DNA from: Datnioides undecimradiatus
Lineage: Eukaryota; Chordata; Actinopteri; Lobotiformes; Datnioididae
DNA length: 64,000 nucleotides
Direction of reading: 5' to 3'
Assembly: GCA_008933995.1 (NCBI GenBank)
Contig: WARS01000029.1
Coordinates: forward strand, 10,859,107 to 10,923,106
Both the position numbers and the translations under genes were made by a program. This document shows, in pieces, positions 39,400 to 50,800 of this stretch. The notes beneath the pieces were generated by a model, which was given only the letters and a program-made list of their open reading frames with translations, did no database searches and was not told the origin of the DNA. Within the stretch, counting starts at the first letter, position 1. Each line of letters opens with the position of its first letter.

Positions 39400-40052
39400 T
39401 TATATGTAAGTAAGTACCTGTACCTACTTTATGTCCATATTTCCATTTGGGGCATCTTTTTACTTCTATTCTATCTATTCTTTACTCCCCTACATGCGTC
39501 AGACAGCTTTAGGTACTCATTACTTTTAAGATCACAACATTTTTCCTGACTGTCCAGTGAAAACCATGCATCTTCATATTTGGTCTTTCTGATGAATTGA
39601 CAAATTAAGCATTCAAATTGGTTGAGAAAATCTTCCTACTATGGAAACTAAAATAACAAAATTAATTAATGAATTCATTATTTCAAAAACATCTTGGATT
39701 GACATCACAAAGCTGAAAACATGGCTGTTTTCCTGAGTGATGCTACAGACATATGGTTCAGTGCTGTGGATAGTAAAATACCCAGTATGTAAAAAAGTAT
39801 TTAAATTAGCGCAAAATTAAAAAACATTAGTGACACATGCAGACAAATGTAGTAAGTAATATTAATCAAAATCAAATATAGTGGTGATACTCTAGTTGTT
39901 ATTCTACAAAATGAGTACTTTTTTTGATACTTCTCGTTTATAGTTTTACAAAGTATTTAAGTACTAGGTATATATTGACTTACATACTTGTAGTGGAGTA
40001 TTTTTACAGTGTGGAATCTGTACTAGGGATCTGAATACTTCTTCCACCACTG
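39400..40052. mobile_element. Teleost MITE-like element ending in CAGTGGTGGAA-type terminus
   Basis: The right end, ggatctgaatacttcttcca followed by ccactgg, and tagtggagtatttttacag are, in reverse, the familiar fish repeat that begins cagtggtggaagaagtattc. The interior has tactttatgtccatatttcc and actcattacttttaagatc words of the same element. The left border is estimated. A second, more decayed copy lies at 58388-58790. It ends about 10 bp before the splice acceptor of gene B's first recognised exon. Confidence 0.6.
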
Positions 40053-40060
40053 GTTTTCAG

Positions 40061-43000
40061 TGCTGCCTGCCGAAAGTCAAGTCTTCTAAGGTTCTACTCA
40101 TCCTCTGCATCTCTCTGCTCATGCATGGTAAGTACTGTCTTTGGTGTATGTGTGTGTGTGTGTGTAGATGTCTCTCCAGCTTAAAGCAAAAGACTTTCTT
40201 GAAAGATACAGTTGTTTTATCAACAAACTGTCGTGCCAAATCCTGTTGTTTCAAATTCTTGGTAACAAAGTCACCTGTAAAAGTGTTGTTGTTGGGTCAA
40301 CTTAAACAATCTTAACAGCGCATTTCCTCTTTCCTGTGTAGCTCCGTGCAGCTGCATCATGCTGAACTGCTCTCAACCTGACCCACCTTCCTTGCTGGAG
40401 GCTCTCACACCAGTCTTCAACCTGAACTCCATTCGACCTGTCATGAATTTATCTATCCCCACCAACATCAGCATTGATTTCATCCTGTTTGGCATTTTGG
40501 GTGTGGTAAGAGACACTACTCTCATCTACAGTCAATCCCATCATGTTCTTTCTGGTAACTTTCTGTCTGGCGACTGTTGGCCAACATATATAGTTAAACC
40601 AATTCTATTAAAAAAATTATAGAAAGGTATAATATGAATGTATAAAAAACAACTCAAGACAACTTTCCATGAAGAAAATTTTAGATTTATGTCTGTTTTT
40701 CAGGATGAAAAGGCGCAGCTACTGACAACATTTATCTGGCAAACTTTAGTAAGTATTTCCTTTACACTCAACTTCACAAGAGACAGAAGTTATGTTTTGA
40801 TCGTGTAAGTGCAAGTTTTTAGGCAGATTCAGAACAACAGAACAGAATATGCTACATGATGTAATCTACCAAGAATAATCAGATAGTGTGAAGTTTTCTG
40901 ACTGTGCTACTGTTGTAACTGTTATCATTACTCCTGTGACCACTTGAGGCACAGAGGTAATATGCCTACCAGACATCACCTGGAAGCTCTAGTTATATAC
41001 TGTATGTAGTCATGTGCATATGTGTTATACTTGTCTGATTTGCAGAGATGGAAAAATGAATTTGTCAAGTGGGACCCCAAACAGTGCGGTTCTTCATGGA
41101 TTACAGTTCCAAGAAAACTGCTGTGGGAACCAGATGTGGTCATCAATGAATTGTAAGAGCCACCTTCTCTTTTTACATCTTATGTGTCTGTAGATGATTT
41201 CCATCCTTATTTTTTCTATCTTATTTTATGTTTTTCTTCTTTTTTATGATCAAGCAGGTTTTATTGTCCATCCTATTTTACATTATGTTAAGTCTATGCC
41301 TCTCATATGTAAGGCACTCGGTGCAAATAATGGTTATAAGCCGCTGCAATAAAAATAATAACATGATTATCAAGACCGTCATTATTACACAGATATGATA
41401 ATCATATTTACTGGATTTTACATCTTTTCTCACCCCACAGCATGGAGAAGAACACAGCTCCGTTTGTCCCATACTGTTATCTGTTTTCTGATGGCTTCAT
41501 GCGTGATGAGCAGCCTGTCAGAGTGGTCAGCTCCTGCAGACTCGACATCTACACGTTTCCTTTTGACATCCAGAACTGCAGTTTAAGCTTCAACTCCTAC
41601 ATACACCGTAGTAAGTAGAAGCTGATTCATTTATTCATAATGAAACTTAAAAATCACTTGTGATTATGGTATTTTTGTGGCATCTTTTTTTAAACACAAA
41701 TCTCACAAAAGCTTTGATCGTATCATGTTTTCCTTTTAGTGGATGCTCTGCAGATCTACCAGACATTATCTGCAGAGGAAATATTAAAACACTCTAAAGA
41801 AGTGATGGCAACTATGGGTGAGTGGGAACTTGTTGGAATCACATCGAAGACATACGTATTTCCAGCTGGAGATGGAGAAAGTTACCAGGAGATCCGCTTC
41901 TTTGTAAGGAAATGTATAATCTTCCCATATTGTAGCCCCATACACTGTTTTACTTATTTAGGACTATGACAGAGGGAGGAACAGGATTTAAAAGTCTTTT
42001 GTGAAGTGATCCAGATATATGAATTTAGTTAATATCACCAAATGTTTTACTTCGTGATTTGTGAATGTCACAGTTATGGTTAAATAAAACTAAGGAAATA
42101 TGAGTCATCACAAGGCGCAGAATGAAATACTGCAGTGTTTACAGTGTTAAGGATGCATGGCTGTCATTCCGCTCAAGAATATTGTCTTCAAAAACCATTG
42201 TACTGCAGGCATTAAAAACTCCAAATAGACAATCCAGTGCTGTTTGCAGTGTAAAAAATATTTTGTGATATGAGCTGTTGAGTTTTGACATATTACATGT
42301 TTTTACTTGCACTATGACTTTTGTAATACTTTAATAAAATCTTCGCATAGGAAATCTTTTCCAAACATAACAATTCTTCTTTATACAATTTAAATCACTC
42401 ATAGTTTTTTTTTTTATCTGGCAGTGTAACGTGGATGAAAATAAAGTTCACTGGTTAATCACAGCTGTAGAATTTTACAAAAGCAGCAAATCTCCATCAC
42501 CATAGAAATGAGCAATGTGGTTCACCAGCTGCTGTGTGTCTGTCGGCACTGCTGCAGGTCTCAGTGAAGCGCCATGCCACTCTGTATGTGGTGAACCTGC
42601 TGATCCCCAGCTGCTTCCTCATCACGGTGGACCTCTTCAGCTTCCTGCTGCCTCCAAACAATTCCGACCGGGTCTTGTTCAAGATGACCCTCATCCTGGG
42701 CTACACAGTCTTCCTGCTCATCATGAACGACCTACTGCCCATCACTGGAGACACCATACCCCTCATTAGTCAGTTGACATTACTATGTACTAGTGCAACA
42801 GTCATAAATATAGTTTGAAAACTGGCCAAAACATAGTCTAAGATGTGAAAAGAGACCATAAAAACTGGGTTTTTTGTTAAAAGACAGTGTGGCTCCCACC
42901 CCTCAATGCAGTGAGGCAAAAGGGACCCTCAAACAGTGGATCAACTCTAATTAAAAAGTGATAATACTGTTCAGGATGCCAAATTGAATATGATTTTACA

Positions 43001-43750
43001 TGCTGTGCAAAAATTAAAATGAGTTAACACAGGTTTCTACCTTTGTATCTTGGAGTTTTATGACTAGATTTAACCTGTTTTTCTCTATTCAGCAGCTTTG
43101 TAAGTAAGGATGTTAAAAAGCACAATAATATTATATTGTTCCAGATGTGTTCCTGTCACTGTGTCTGGGCATAATGACGACTAGTCTACTGGAGACTATC
43201 CTTGTCACCAACCTGCATTGTGGCTCTGCTCACTATTCTCCAGTCCCTCGCTGGCTCCGAGTGTTTGTTCTTCACTTTCTGGGCCGCCTGGTGTGGCTTC
43301 CTCCAAAACCAAGAGATCTAGAGGCTACAATCTTTCAAAATCCTGCTTCACAAGGTAAGATGTCTGACCTAGGATTTGGTGGTACACACAGGCAAAAGTA
43401 TTCATGCAGAGCATTGTGAGCAGCAGACTCTCCCCTCATCAAACTCTCCCCTCATCTTCTCTGCAACAGAAATGGTGGTGGTGGAGGACAGCCAGGCTCT
43501 AGAACAGAAGGGGCCGCTGGACGAGGAAAAGGCCCTGCAGGAGCTGAGGAGCCTTGGTAAGAACCTCAAGGCCCTCCACCTTTGGGTGGAGCAGCAGCTG
43601 GGTGGAAGCCAGAACTCTGAGGAGTGGATCCAGGTGGGTCTCATCATAGACCGCCTGCTCTTTGGCCTCTACATCCTCTTCATATCAGTCAGTTTCATTT
43701 CCATCATAATAATCTGGATGAACTCGTTGCCAAACAAATCCCAATTTTGA
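40061..43750 (+). CDS. 5-HT3-type Cys-loop channel subunit, array copy B
   Basis: Exons: 40061-40127 (5' part unresolved), 40342-40505, 40704-40748, 41046-41152, 41441-41610, 41740-41903, 42558-42768, 43145-43354 and 43470-43750. They share sizes and phases with copy A. Exon 1 reads as a hydrophobic signal-like stretch ([18 protein letters not shown]) but the only in-frame ATG is at 40121, inside that stretch. The true start is probably in an upstream exon I could not find. The rest has FIWQTL (loop-D Trp), [11 protein letters not shown], Cys-loop [23 protein letters not shown]2 [26 protein letters not shown] after M3, and M4 [15 protein letters not shown]. Loop-B Trp is Tyr (41598-41600). 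452 residues counted from 40121. Exon 9 is nearly identical to copy A over its last 100 bases. Same inferred role as copy A. Confidence 0.83.
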
Positions 43751-45946
43751 TTCTGTTTAGGGGGATTTTGTGACTTTTTATTTTTCATTATGCATTTCTT
43801 ATGTGTTCATTAAGCTAAACATTGGATTAACTCTTGGATTTGAAAGTAATATCACAATTCCTTTAAATGCTTTAATTGTTTTTTTTCTGCTATTTAAAAG
43901 GGGCTTATTTACAGGAGCTGTGAGACCAATATCTGAGAGATAATGAGCGCTGACTCCTGTTCTGTATGTTGTTAGTTATGCAACAAATATTTGTATGCTT
44001 CAACGATTAACTGGACCTGCTGTAATCACTCTAATCTACTAAACTAACTGAACACTTTACACTTCGTGTGTCTTGCAAGTTCTTCTGTTTTTTCAAAATC
44101 CAGGGTCTCATTTACCAAAACTAAATTCCCTTAAGACAGATTTGAAATTTATTTTATATTCATGAGTCAACTAAAAAGCTCTGGAAACTGCAGGAGGAAT
44201 CAAAAACATTATGTTTTATATAAGTTTTTAATTTTTTTCAAGCTTGTTTGTTAAATATTTTATATGACCTGATAGTTAACAATGATTTAAATTAGAAAAT
44301 ATGTCTGTTTCTGGCTACATGGTCCTCTTCATCTTCTGTGCCAAATATATTTATATATACATATATATTTATATTTATTTATCATTAAATGCCACTGTCC
44401 TGCCTGTGGATATTCCAGTTCTGTGCCTTATCTTTTTCTTTATGTTATCTTTTTCTGTATAGAAATTATGACAGAATGACTTTCACAACAGATAATATGC
44501 ATATTCATAAAACTACATACTTTGCTTAACTTGAGGTGAATCACAACATCTCCTTTGAGCAGAAGTAAAAGCTTACTCTCTCAAACTAAACTCACTGAGC
44601 TTTGTCACGATAAAAACTCTTTAAAACTTTTTTAAATTATGAAAATTTCAGTCTGTTTCAGCTTGTATCCAAAACTGAGCAGATCTGCTAAGAAATACAA
44701 AGGAACATATCTCTCACATTATGGAGCATTCTAATAAAATGCCTCTCTAGCTCTAACCAATCATTTACAGATGCAGATGACTGCTTGTCAGAAGAGAAAC
44801 TACACAATGGGACAACGTTGGGAGCAATTTGGGGTTCAGTGACCAAGCAGCCTGTGTTGAAGCTGGCGATCCAACCCCCAATCTTCTCCCAAGTGTAAAT
44901 TTTATGCATCAGCAGTATGCTCAGGCCATCGTACATTAAAGATTTCTGATCATTAATCAATTACTGTATTTAATTAATAAAATTAAATTAATAAAATTAA
45001 ACCCACTGAAGCCAATCAGAGACAAGACACACTACAACACTGTTTGTTCAGACTGTTGGTCTGTATATGACGGCCCAAGTAATCAAAGTGTTTATCAAGA
45101 CAGCTGGACTCTTTATCCTCTTTCATCTGTTTTTCACTGCTTCATGGTAGGGAAGATAGATTTTTGATAAACTACTAGCAAAATAAAACAAAAATAAAGA
45201 TGACCATCTGACCTATTACACAAAATTATTCACAGGCTAATGCTTTAAGTAACTTATATAAATACATGTTTGTATCATTTTATGTACCTATACATTAAGT
45301 GAAAGAAAACCAGACAAAATTATGATAGTTGCCTTGAATAACAACATCATATACAATAAATAGTGTCAACCAGACAACTACCCTTCCCACAAGTTATAGC
45401 CAGGTTGCCATGACAACCAGGAGTGGTGTTCATAGACCTTCTCACTTGGTCTTTCCCTAACAAAATCCTGTCAGAACCAGGTACTGAGGTACAGAAAGAA
45501 TGGAAACAACTCTTTTGACGAAGTATGCTGTCAAAAGGGTGTTATGACCCCAGAGTCATACTCTATGAATACATTTCCAATCCAATGTGCACATGTGAAC
45601 CTTTTCTCTCTCTGTTGTGTGTGAGTGTCTGATGGGTTGTAGGTTAGTTTGGGTAAGTGGAGCATTGACTGTGTGCACATTGTACCAGGGACCTGACTGG
45701 TTCCTGCCTCCAAGCTTGCCTTTTAAAGGCCAGCTTCTTCCAGTTCATCTCTCCACTTTCAGCCTCTCCAGACTACCAGCGGAGGCAGTTTCTCCATTGA
45801 GAGCAACCTCTTTACTCCTCATGGTTCTTGGGAGTTGGGAATTGTATTACGTCAGGGCTTCCCCTAGGCCAGGTCGTAACACTGAGTCACACGCTTCAAA
45901 ACAACATGGAACCTTGAAAATAAGCACATGGTTCAACAGCACTACA

Positions 45947-46050
45947 CTGCACTGGAGAATGGAGCAGATAACTCCCATAGGTGGAGCTGATAAAAATAAG
46001 ATGGATGAGTGGTTACCAGAGGTATGCAACAACAAGTCCTGTATCCTCTG
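45947..46050. repeat. Copy 1 of an about 105-bp local repeat
   Basis: Shares cactggagaatggagcag, ataactcccataggtggag, gagtggttaccagaggt and caacaagtcctgt in order with 47190-47300. The repeat unit is not obviously coding. Confidence 0.7.
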
Positions 46051-47052
46051 TGTGTGTTTGTTACCTACATCCCATCTCTCTCTGCCTTTTGAAAATTTGG
46101 CAAATTGGCACCATTAAAGGACTACTGAGCTAGCTATCAACCATCTATTTGCAATGTACCCATGGGTGACCAGGCAGCTTTTGGTGGATTGCAGAAAATG
46201 TGAAGTTTTTCAAGAACGTTCTGGAGATTATAATATCCAGATGTTTCTCTGAATCTACCCGTATGTTTATCATATCTGTAATATAAGAATTTAAGTTATG
46301 ACTCTGAGAAGGGGCATGATCCTTGATTTCTGTTTGGAGTTACTTCTATGTTTGTATGGGGAGGCAAGAAATTGTTGTTGCATCATGAGCTAGTCAAAAC
46401 TATGTGGTTTTGACTACAGCCTCAAGCTTTTAGCAGCATAGTAACCAGAATGGTAGCTGTTATCAGTTTACAGCAGACAGGCTGGTACAACTTTTGGCTT
46501 CTGACTGACCAAAAAGTCTCAATTTGCAAGCTTTTTTCCCAGAACTCAGGGTTTTCTTTGGCAGATGGATGTTGCTGAGTGATGACAGCTAAGTTGTTAT
46601 CACACGACCTTAATATGGAATTTTGGCACTGGATATCTGATCACTTGTTATCACATGGTAACGCGATCATGTGACATAATTCAGTCACTTGATGACAACT
46701 ACTGAAGAAGATGATGAAATATGGTTTAAAGCTCCACAAGAGGCTACCGAGTCAATCTTTTTGTGTTGTTTTTGTTGTTGTTGTTTTATTTTAGCCTTTA
46801 TATTATCCAATGGCCTTTAATTGCTCAAATCGTTTTACTGTTGGGGATTTTTGCAAAATTATAAGACAGAGTGGCTGCCAATATAGCCATTTGATTATGA
46901 CTTATCGATATTTTGATTGTCATAAGTTTGTGGCTTTTAAGAAAACTGTGTCACACCATATTTGGAAGTATAACAGTGCTCTTTATTTTTGACACTATGC
47001 CCTGCAATGAATACTAGCATCATTTCTTCAAGACAACGTCAGAACATCTCCT

Positions 47053-47201
47053 GTGATACACCTCCAGCGAAACACCCTCTGGCCCCCCGAGCTAGCCCTA
47101 TATGATGTGAGGAGGTGAAGAAGTGCTGCTTGTGCACTGTCTTTATCTTGGTCAACTTTATCACCATTGTATGTATCTCAATCTGAAGTAACACATAGCA
47201 C
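47053..47201 (+). pseudogene. Decayed exon 9 of a fifth htr3-like copy
   Basis: The sequence gatacacctccagcgaaaca followed by ccctctggccccccgagc aligns base for base with the start of copy D's exon 9 (gatacatgtccagggaaacc, ccctctgacccctcatgagc, from about 57286). After an internal deletion, about 47132-47201 reads CLCTVFILVNFITIVCISI then stop, matching M4 of copy D (LYTIFIIVSFFSIMCIWIW). The MA helix between them is gone. This is a dead remnant, showing the array once had at least five members. Confidence 0.7.
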
Positions 47202-47300
47202 AGTGGAGAATGAAACAGACTGTAACTCCCACAGGTGGAGGTGTTGAAAAATAAAATGGGCGAGTGGTTACCAGAGGTGTGAAACAACAAGTCCTGTGTT
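47190..47300. repeat. Copy 2 of the about 105-bp local repeat
   Basis: Related to 45947-46050: cagtggagaatgaaacag, aactcccacaggtggagg, gagtggttaccagaggt, aacaacaagtcctgt. It starts directly after the decayed exon-9 fragment, so it may be old 3' flank of that lost gene or a separate element. Confidence 0.7.
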
Positions 47301-47743
47301 GTTCTGTGTGCTTATGATCCATTTGTACATCCTATAATTTTGCATGTGTTGATTTTTTTTATCTATTTAAATAAAATACATAGACAAACTTAATCATTAA
47401 TGGTAAAATTTAATGTACATATAGTTGTATTTGTACTTGTATTTACTCCAGTTTTATGCTGGTTTGTAAAGGTCTAGTGTGCATGTGATTGTGTGTCAGT
47501 ACATGTATTACTGAAGTTGTAGGCACAAAACTGATGACACAGTGTCATGCTATGGGGTCTATTATCTTTGGGTGCAAAATGTTTGTACTCTTGTCTTCTT
47601 TATTTCATCTCTTAAGTTTTGTTGAGGTTAGAGTTACATTATTGGCTGGGGATAGGCATATAGTGGTTGTGGTTGAGGTTAGGGTAAGTCTCCAGAGAAT
47701 GAATGTTAGCCATTTCAATTTCCTGCTCAGTGGCAAAAACAAG

Positions 47744-47748
<5 letters not shown>

Positions 47749-47803
<55 letters not shown>
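47749..47803. repeat. (GT)n microsatellite upstream of copy C
   Basis: About 27 uninterrupted GT units ending in gtgcgtgcgc, about 90 bp before the ATG of copy C. Alternating purine-pyrimidine DNA can adopt Z-form and is length-polymorphic. The CVCV and THTH frames across it are artefacts. Confidence 0.95.
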
Positions 47804-47807
<4 letters not shown>

Positions 47808-47892
47808 CGCACTGCAACTAGGTACTTTTTGTGCTTTACACACCATTTGATTGTGCTTGTGGAGAATATCGGGTCCATCAGAAACATCTAGT

Positions 47893-50800
47893 ATGAGTCC
47901 ATCTCAGCAGAAACTTGGCATCATCGCAAGCTTACTCTTAATGTCAGGTAATGGTAACCTTTACTTACTGCTTTGTTTACAGTTGCTTCAGACTGAAGCA
48001 TGTTCAGGTCTCTGTCTCCTCATGTGACTTATAAGCAGTATTGTTAATGTTTTATTAAAAATTATTGTAGTGATCTATGCTGTATATTTCAGGTTTAAAT
48101 GATTAATAGAGCACATTGATTTTAATGTCATCTTTTCTGTTCTGCCAAAAAATTCATTGGGAAGCTTATGAAAACCTGTAAAGTTTTATTTATCCATACA
48201 TTATATTTCCCAATTGCGATTCATCACGTGATGTGTTGAATGCATAAAAAACAACCTTTCAACCAATTTGAGTGCTTAAACTGCATTATGTTAAAAACAT
48301 GTCGAAAACATCTTGAAGTAATCAAAGAATGTCTTAGTTAGCTATCAAACAGCATTTGCCCTGTGCTTTACATTGTCGGTACCATGTTATCACTCAGTGT
48401 ATGTGACTGTTTGGCTTCACATTTAATGATAATGGGATTAACTGGGAGTAACTTTGCAGCTAAAAATATGTATGTAATTAAGGCGATAGACATATGTTTG
48501 TCTTGTCAGTGTCTTTACGTTGTAGCAAACTGTCCTGTAAAGAAGGCCACAGTGGTCCAACCTATGAGTCCATGCAGGCTGTGTTTGACTTGCAACCCTT
48601 CAGGCCAGCAGTGAACCTCAGCAATCCCACCATAGCTAACATCTCCTTCACCCTGTATGCTGTCCTGGGTGTGGTGAGTTTGGCAAATTAGCATCTATAT
48701 CCATCCTCCATCTGGGAGGATGATATATATATACTGCTATATTACTTATTACTGTGTTTATGGTTACAAAGCATTTCATTTTTACCTCCAACCTGGTAGC
48801 ACTCAGCTTCACATGTGGTTTACTTGTTGTTTACTCAGAATGAGAAAACCCAGATTCTTACAACTTTCTTGTGGCTGAGACTGGTAAGTAGCATAAAAAG
48901 ACATTTTCCACTAGATGTAATGAAATCAGATGCAAATGTATCAAGTGCTTGTGACACAGGACAAGTAAATAGATTTACACTTACATTTTATGTTTAGACT
49001 TAATCAGTGCATAATTTCTGATTCATTTCACTGCAGTACTGGCACCATGAGTTCCTGGTCTGGGATCCTGAAGAGTGCGACAGTGTCACCAGGATTTCTC
49101 TCCCTGTGAGGCAGCTCTGGTCTCCAGACATCATCGTATATGAATTGTGAGTTCTTCAGCTTAAACTTTAAATGCACTGGACAGCTTATACTCTTTAAAT
49201 AGTGACCACCATTGCAGAATAAAAATCAGCCACTGGTGTTGACACAGATCAGTGTCTTAAGAGATAACGCTGGTTTAAATCTGAGTTCCTGGTACATCAT
49301 CAGCAGCCAAAGACCCTCAAGTCCCAACTAAACTATGTCCAAAATGAAGCTGCCACATTGACATTTTAAAGATCCTAAAATGGCAAATGCTGTGTTTCGT
49401 AAACAAGCTGCATTATCACCTCCTGATAAGGTAAATGTATTATCTTCCTGGGGAAGGGCATGACTCATTATCAGTCAATACCACATTTAAACATGTTGAA
49501 ATATGTTTGAAGATTTCAAAGCTGAGAGAGACATATTGTATTGTGACAGGAATTTTACCATAATTTGAGTTGACCTATTTAAATACCATCTAAATGTCTG
49601 TTTTCTTTTCCTTCATCCTCACATTCCCACTTTCAATCTTCCCAGCGTGGACGACGACGTTTCCCAAGCGTGTCCCTACGTCTACGTGAACCACACAGGT
49701 CACATCCGGTGGGACAGGATGCTGCGGCTTGTCTCAGCCTGCAACCTAGAGATCTTCAGTTTTCCTTTTGATGTGCAGAACTGCACATTTACATTTGGCT
49801 CCTACATGCACACCAGTAAGAAAATGCTTCATTTATACAATCATGAAATAACTGTGCAGTTATTACAGTTGGGTAACTTTATTTAAGTTAACATAGACTG
49901 TACTATGCAATTGTCTGGTTATGTTTCCCTCTTTCTGTCTCTTTCACAGTAAGGGATGTGAGGGTCAGTCCGGCCTTGCCATTTAAGGAGATGTCTGATA
50001 ACTCAAAGCGTTACCTGGAAGCCAGTGGAGAATGGGAGCTAGTGGACATACTGGGGGAGACCTCCATCCTCCAGTTTGGGATTGATGAGTGGGATATTAT
50101 CACGTTCTGGGTGAGGGAAACTCTTGATCTTAATATTCTTACACCTGCAAATGAAAACAGCTCATCTCTATCATCTCTCGAATCTGTGTTTTTCCAAAAA
50201 GTCAGATCTGTTCTTTCAATCTGCCGTAATCAGTGTTTATAAAATCATTTATCAAATGATGAGGTGAAAACCCTGTGACAGTGTGAAGGGTGTCGCTCAT
50301 AGTGGCAAACATGAGAATTAGCATCTGCAGAAACCCTCAGCTTTAGATGGCTGTAAATTAAATTTCAGCTCATTGTTTAAATGTACAGGCAACAACTCTG
50401 CTATTACTGTTCACTCTCATAGTGTCACTGCAGCAGCAGGCCACTGCTTTCAGTTAAAGAAAGCTGTAAAAAAAAACCACTGCACAGCACCTGTTTAGCA
50501 CCAAAGAGCAGAAAGACACAATTAGAAAAAACTGGTGAACATAGGGGACCATTTTGCAGCTGAAGAGTCCGATTTTTTACTCAGAAGTTGGTAGAGACCA
50601 AAAACAGAGCTAAAAGCTAGAGCTGAGTGAATAATAGTCAGCCGTCAGGTAGTGAGACACAATGTGCATATACGCAACTGTGTGCCAACAAGTGATATTG
50701 TTGATGATGACTTGTATCCAAAAGACAAAAATTGCTGCTGCCTTCACAGTAAAGGATGTGAAAGCCTTTAAACTGATCTGTGTTCAATAGGTGGTCATCA

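Larger units (their letters stand above)
43751..47892. other. Intergenic DNA between copies B and C
   Basis: About 4.1 kb without an intact gene. It holds the decayed htr3 exon-9 scrap (about 47053-47201), a pair of related repeats (45947-46050 and 47190-47300), a 27-codon signal-peptide-like frame at 45067-45146, and the (GT)n microsatellite near 47750-47803 in the promoter zone of copy C. The 166-codon frame at 45617-46117 looks fortuitous. Confidence 0.6.

Noticed and set aside
45617-46117. 166-codon frame
   Set aside because: Overlaps a local repeat, with no recognisable motif and low-complexity composition.
47605-47891. CVCV/THTH-rich frames
   Set aside because: They are translations of the GT microsatellite.
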